Shown here: in pieces, positions 15,204-16,988 of the stretch | Numbering within the stretch: position 1 is the first letter of the stretch | Layout: each line of letters begins with the position of its first letter | Assembly: GCA_009783775.1 (NCBI GenBank) | Contig: WRCT01000020.1 | Coordinates: 1-16,988 of the forward strand | Source of the DNA: Clostridiales bacterium | GTDB lineage: Bacteria; Bacillota; Clostridia; Christensenellales; CAG-138 | Length of the DNA stretch: 16,988 nucleotides | Direction: 5' to 3' | Translations under genes and position numbers: made by a program | Notes under the pieces: generated by a model | Seen by the model: the letters and a program-made list of their open reading frames with translations, nothing else | What the model was told of the DNA's origin: nothing | Databases searched by the model: none

Positions 15204-15253
15204 GGCGGGCGATTGATAATCGCCCCTACGCGCACGACCAATGGTCGCCCCTA
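15204..15253 (-). repeat. two GTAGGGGCG palindromic repeats between mutY and the ATPase gene
   Basis: Read on the minus strand, CCGTAGGGGCGACC with the hairpin CGACC-att-GGTCG (15247-15235) is followed by CGTAGGGGCGATT with the hairpin GGGCGATT-atc-AATCGCCC (15225-15207). The first copy begins inside mutY and provides its stop codon. The second is almost identical to the copy at 1649-1673. Confidence 0.75.
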
Positions 15254-16252
15254 CGGCAAACACTTGGCGAACGCCGTCGGCAGCCCCTGCGTGCCATCAT
15301 ACCACAGCCCGACGGGCGGCGTAAAGGGGGAAACTTCCAGGCAAACCACCCGCATTTCCCACTCGATATGCGTAAAGATATGTGTGCAGGAGTAAACGGC
15401 CAGTTCCCCGACCGGCCGCGCGCCGAAAGCGGTCAGCCAGGCCGCGATCTCCTCCTGCGTCAGAAAACCAACGGTATGCGGCAACTGGTACAGCGAGGCC
15501 AGCAAGCCGGTCTTCGGCCGCTTTTGCACCACAAAGCTGCCCTCGTTTTGCAAAACAAAGACCGTATAACGCTCCTTTTTCCTTGGTTTTTTCTTGGTTC
15601 GAACCGGCAGCTGTTCCACGGTTCCGGCCGCAAAGGCTTTGCAAAACGCCCGCACGGGGCAGCTCTCACAGCGCGGCGCGCCAATCGGCAGGCAAACTAC
15701 CGCGCCCAACTCCATCAAAGCCTGGTTAAAGTCACCCGCTCGCTGTGGCATGATTTCCGCCAGCTCCCGCGTTACCCTCGCCTTCACAGCAGTTTGCGTA
15801 ATATCGTCAAAACAATTCCGCAGCCGCGCCCAAACCCGCAGCACATTGCCGTCCACGGCGGGCACGGTTTGGCCGAACGCAATGGACGCGATCGCGCCGG
15901 CGGTATAGGGCCCTACGCCGGGCAGGGCCAGCAGCCCCTCATAGGTGTTTGGGAACGCCCCGCCAAGCTCCGTCTCGATTTTCACGGCGGCCCGCTGCAA
16001 GTTTCGCGCGCGCGAATAATAACCCAAACCCTGCCACAGCCGCAGCAGCGCGTCCTCGTCAACCCGCGCCAAATCACCCACGGTGGGCAGTGCGGCCAAA
16101 AACCGTTCATAGTAGGGAATCACGGCGGTCGTCCGCGTCTGCTGGAGCATGATCTCCGACAGCCAAATGGCGTAGGGGTCCCGCGTCTCCCGCCAGGGAA
16201 AGTCCCGTTTATTCGCTTGATACCAAGCCACCAGGGGCTTTGCAAAATTCAT
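15251..16252 (-). CDS. mutY: A/G-specific adenine DNA glycosylase
   Basis: The protein has 333 residues from ATG 16252; longer in-frame starts run through the promoter and the divergent gene. MutY removes adenine paired with 8-oxoguanine in base-excision repair. Residues 1-215 are the HhH-GPD catalytic part: LSEIMLQQTRT with the catalytic Glu (about 33-43), the hairpin LPGVGPYTAGA and the following VDGNV with the catalytic Asp. A four-Cys iron-sulfur motif follows, spaced C-X7-C-X2-C-X5-C (CLPIGAPRCESCPVRAFC). The C-terminal domain (about 230-333) is the NUDIX-like 8-oxoguanine reader, with THIFTHIEW where Ser is usual in the FSH recognition loop. The final Pro codon and stop lie in a GTAGGGGCG repeat. 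It is divergent from ywlG across 37 bases and is probably followed in the same direction by the ATPase gene. Confidence 0.96.
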   Translation of the reverse strand: MNFAKPLVAWYQANKRDFPWRETRDPYAIWLSEIMLQQTRTTAVIPYYERFLAALPTVGDLARVDEDALLRLWQGLGYYSRARNLQRAAVKIETELGGAFPNTYEGLLALPGVGPYTAGAIASIAFGQTVPAVDGNVLRVWARLRNCFDDITQTAVKARVTRELAEIMPQRAGDFNQALMELGAVVCLPIGAPRCESCPVRAFCKAFAAGTVEQLPVRTKKKPRKKERYTVFVLQNEGSFVVQKRPKTGLLASLYQLPHTVGFLTQEEIAAWLTAFGARPVGELAVYSCTHIFTHIEWEMRVVCLEVSPFTPPVGLWYDGTQGLPTAFAKCLP

Positions 16253-16258
16253 GGTTCC

Positions 16259-16264
16259 ATTATA
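16259..16264 (-). promoter_or_regulatory. -10 box of mutY, seven bases from the ATG
   Basis: On the minus strand TATAAT ends 6 bases before the ATG of mutY (GGAACC between). Transcription would begin at or next to the A of the ATG, giving a leaderless mRNA. The candidate -35 (TCTGCA, 17-base spacing) matches only 3 of 6 positions. The only upstream transcript alternative would have to start inside ywlG. Confidence 0.5.
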
Positions 16265-16273
16265 GCATAACTG

Positions 16274-16282
16274 TGATATAAT
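16274..16282 (+). promoter_or_regulatory. extended -10 box of ywlG, seven bases from the ATG
   Basis: TGATATAAT is an extended -10 with a perfect TATAAT (16277-16282). It ends 7 bases before ATG 16290, so transcription would begin at about the start codon. An ATG at 16281 overlaps the -10 box itself and cannot be the start if this promoter is used. A -35 is weak (GTTCCA or TTCCAT, 3 of 6). Confidence 0.5.
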
Positions 16283-16289
16283 GCAGAAT

Positions 16290-16856
16290 ATGAATACGAC
16301 AAAGATCACAAATACCGTATCCGAAGCGGTGCAAACCCTTTTTGAAATAGCAAAACCCCAACCGGGCCAGCTGCTGGTCTTGGGCTGTTCCACCAGCGAG
16401 ATCCAGGGCTGCCGAATCGGCTCGCAGTCCTCGCAGGAGATCGCGCGCGCCGTTTTGGCAGGGCTGCTGCCGGCGGCGGGGGAGGCGGGGGTTTATCTCG
16501 CCGTGCAGGGCTGCGAGCACATCAACCGCGCGCTCTGTCTCAGCCGTGAATGCGCGCAAGCCTACGGCCTGCGTGAGGTTTGGGTGCGTCCCTGGCTGCG
16601 GGCGGGCGGCGCCTGCGTCACCGAGGCATTGGAACAACTGCCCGACGCGGTGATGGTCGAGGACCTGGGCGCCCGGGCCGTGCTGGGCTTGGACATCGGC
16701 GGCACGATGATCGGTATGCATATGCGTCCCGTGGCCGTGCCGGTCAAGGCGGGTCCGCGCGCCGTGGGAGAGGCCGCGCTGACGCTGGCCTATGCGCGCC
16801 CGAAGTACATCGGCGGCCCCCGCGCGCAGTATGCCGAGGAACAATTTGTGCACTGA
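16290..16856 (+). CDS. ywlG: UPF0340 / TIGR01440 family protein (YwlG-like)
   Basis: The protein has 188 residues, the family's usual size. Recognisable family segments are the early VLGCSTSEIQGCRIGSQSS (about 30-48), the VQGCEHINRALCLSRE stretch (about 71-86), the LGLDIGGTMIGMHM segment and the near-terminal YARPKYIGGPRA. The family is conserved in Firmicutes and its biochemical role is not established. It is cytosolic, with no signal peptide or membrane helix. The start at 16290 is chosen because the -10 box ends just before it; an in-frame ATG at 16281 would add three residues but overlaps that box. No Shine-Dalgarno site lies ahead of either. It is transcribed away from mutY. Confidence 0.88.
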   Translation: MNTTKITNTVSEAVQTLFEIAKPQPGQLLVLGCSTSEIQGCRIGSQSSQEIARAVLAGLLPAAGEAGVYLAVQGCEHINRALCLSRECAQAYGLREVWVRPWLRAGGACVTEALEQLPDAVMVEDLGARAVLGLDIGGTMIGMHMRPVAVPVKAGPRAVGEAALTLAYARPKYIGGPRAQYAEEQFVH

Positions 16857-16988
16857 CGGCAATCCGTCATTGGTTGTCGAACCCACCGGTGGAGCCGGTG
16901 AGAATAGAGTAAGCAGTAGCGAAGGGGATACCATAAAGCCTCCAATGTTGTACACTGTAGATGGTGTCGCAAGCCAAAAACAAAACAA
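16857..16988. other. downstream edge without a recognised gene
   Basis: Only a small hairpin, CACCGG-TGGAG-CCGGTG (16884-16900), without a T run is visible. I see no convincing terminator, RNA gene or coding start before the window ends. Confidence 0.4.

Noticed and set aside
15368..16270. 300-codon open frame on plus strand
   Set aside because: Antisense to mutY, which is certain from its catalytic and iron-sulfur motifs.
16260..16988. 242-codon open frame on minus strand reaching the window edge
   Set aside because: It covers ywlG in antisense and has no domain signal; it would also run into the mutY promoter.

Overview
The window reads as chromosomal DNA from a fairly GC-rich Gram-positive anaerobe. 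It is most likely a member of the Clostridia, such as an Oscillospirales- or Christensenellales-like gut, rumen or digester bacterium. The reasons are the MacB/FtsX-type permease end, two secreted proteins with Firmicutes-style signal peptides, Big_2 domains, a KTGE-type cell-wall sorting tail, a YwlG/TIGR01440 protein and good Shine-Dalgarno sites. The assignment is inference; no rRNA is present.

Layout. (1) 1-1326: 3' end of an ABC transporter permease. (2) 1327-1850: a repeat-packed gap holding a 101-bp inverted-repeat element (copy 1), a gene-less segment with GCTCACGCGGG termini, a terminator-like hairpin and a strong promoter. (3) 1924-5315: a two-gene unit, a 1064-aa secreted CxxC-rich protein and a 57-aa acidic peptide, closed by a strong terminator. 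(4) 5374-6386: a second repeat cluster. It contains a GxxExxY (PDDEXK-type) gene inside a cassette with 22-bp terminal inverted repeats, a 99-bp palindromic block and copy 2 of the 101-bp element. (5) 6464-12409: a 1981-aa surface protein with about 28 W-x-N-x-G repeats, three Big_2 domains and a sorting-like tail. (6) 12410-12564: a convergent intergenic region with several hairpins. (7) 12565-15177 (minus): a P2A Ca2+-type ATPase. (8) 15251-16252 (minus): MutY. (9) 16290-16856 (plus): YwlG family, divergent from mutY over 37 bp.

The chromosome-maintenance and transport genes (ATPase, mutY, ywlG, permease) look ordinary. The accessory interest is in the two surface-protein loci and the repeat families between them. 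Those repeats share an 11-mer, GCTCACGCGGG, which occurs as a terminator arm, next to a stop codon and as the termini of the GxxExxY cassette and its gene-less relative. Several repeats abut or invade gene 3' ends and supply stop codons or whole C-terminal tails. The two 101-bp copies differ at ten positions in a way that keeps an RNA-like fold paired. The mutY/ywlG pair appears to use back-to-back promoters whose -10 boxes lie so close to the ATGs that both mRNAs may be leaderless. Nothing here could be searched against databases; family calls are from recognised motifs.
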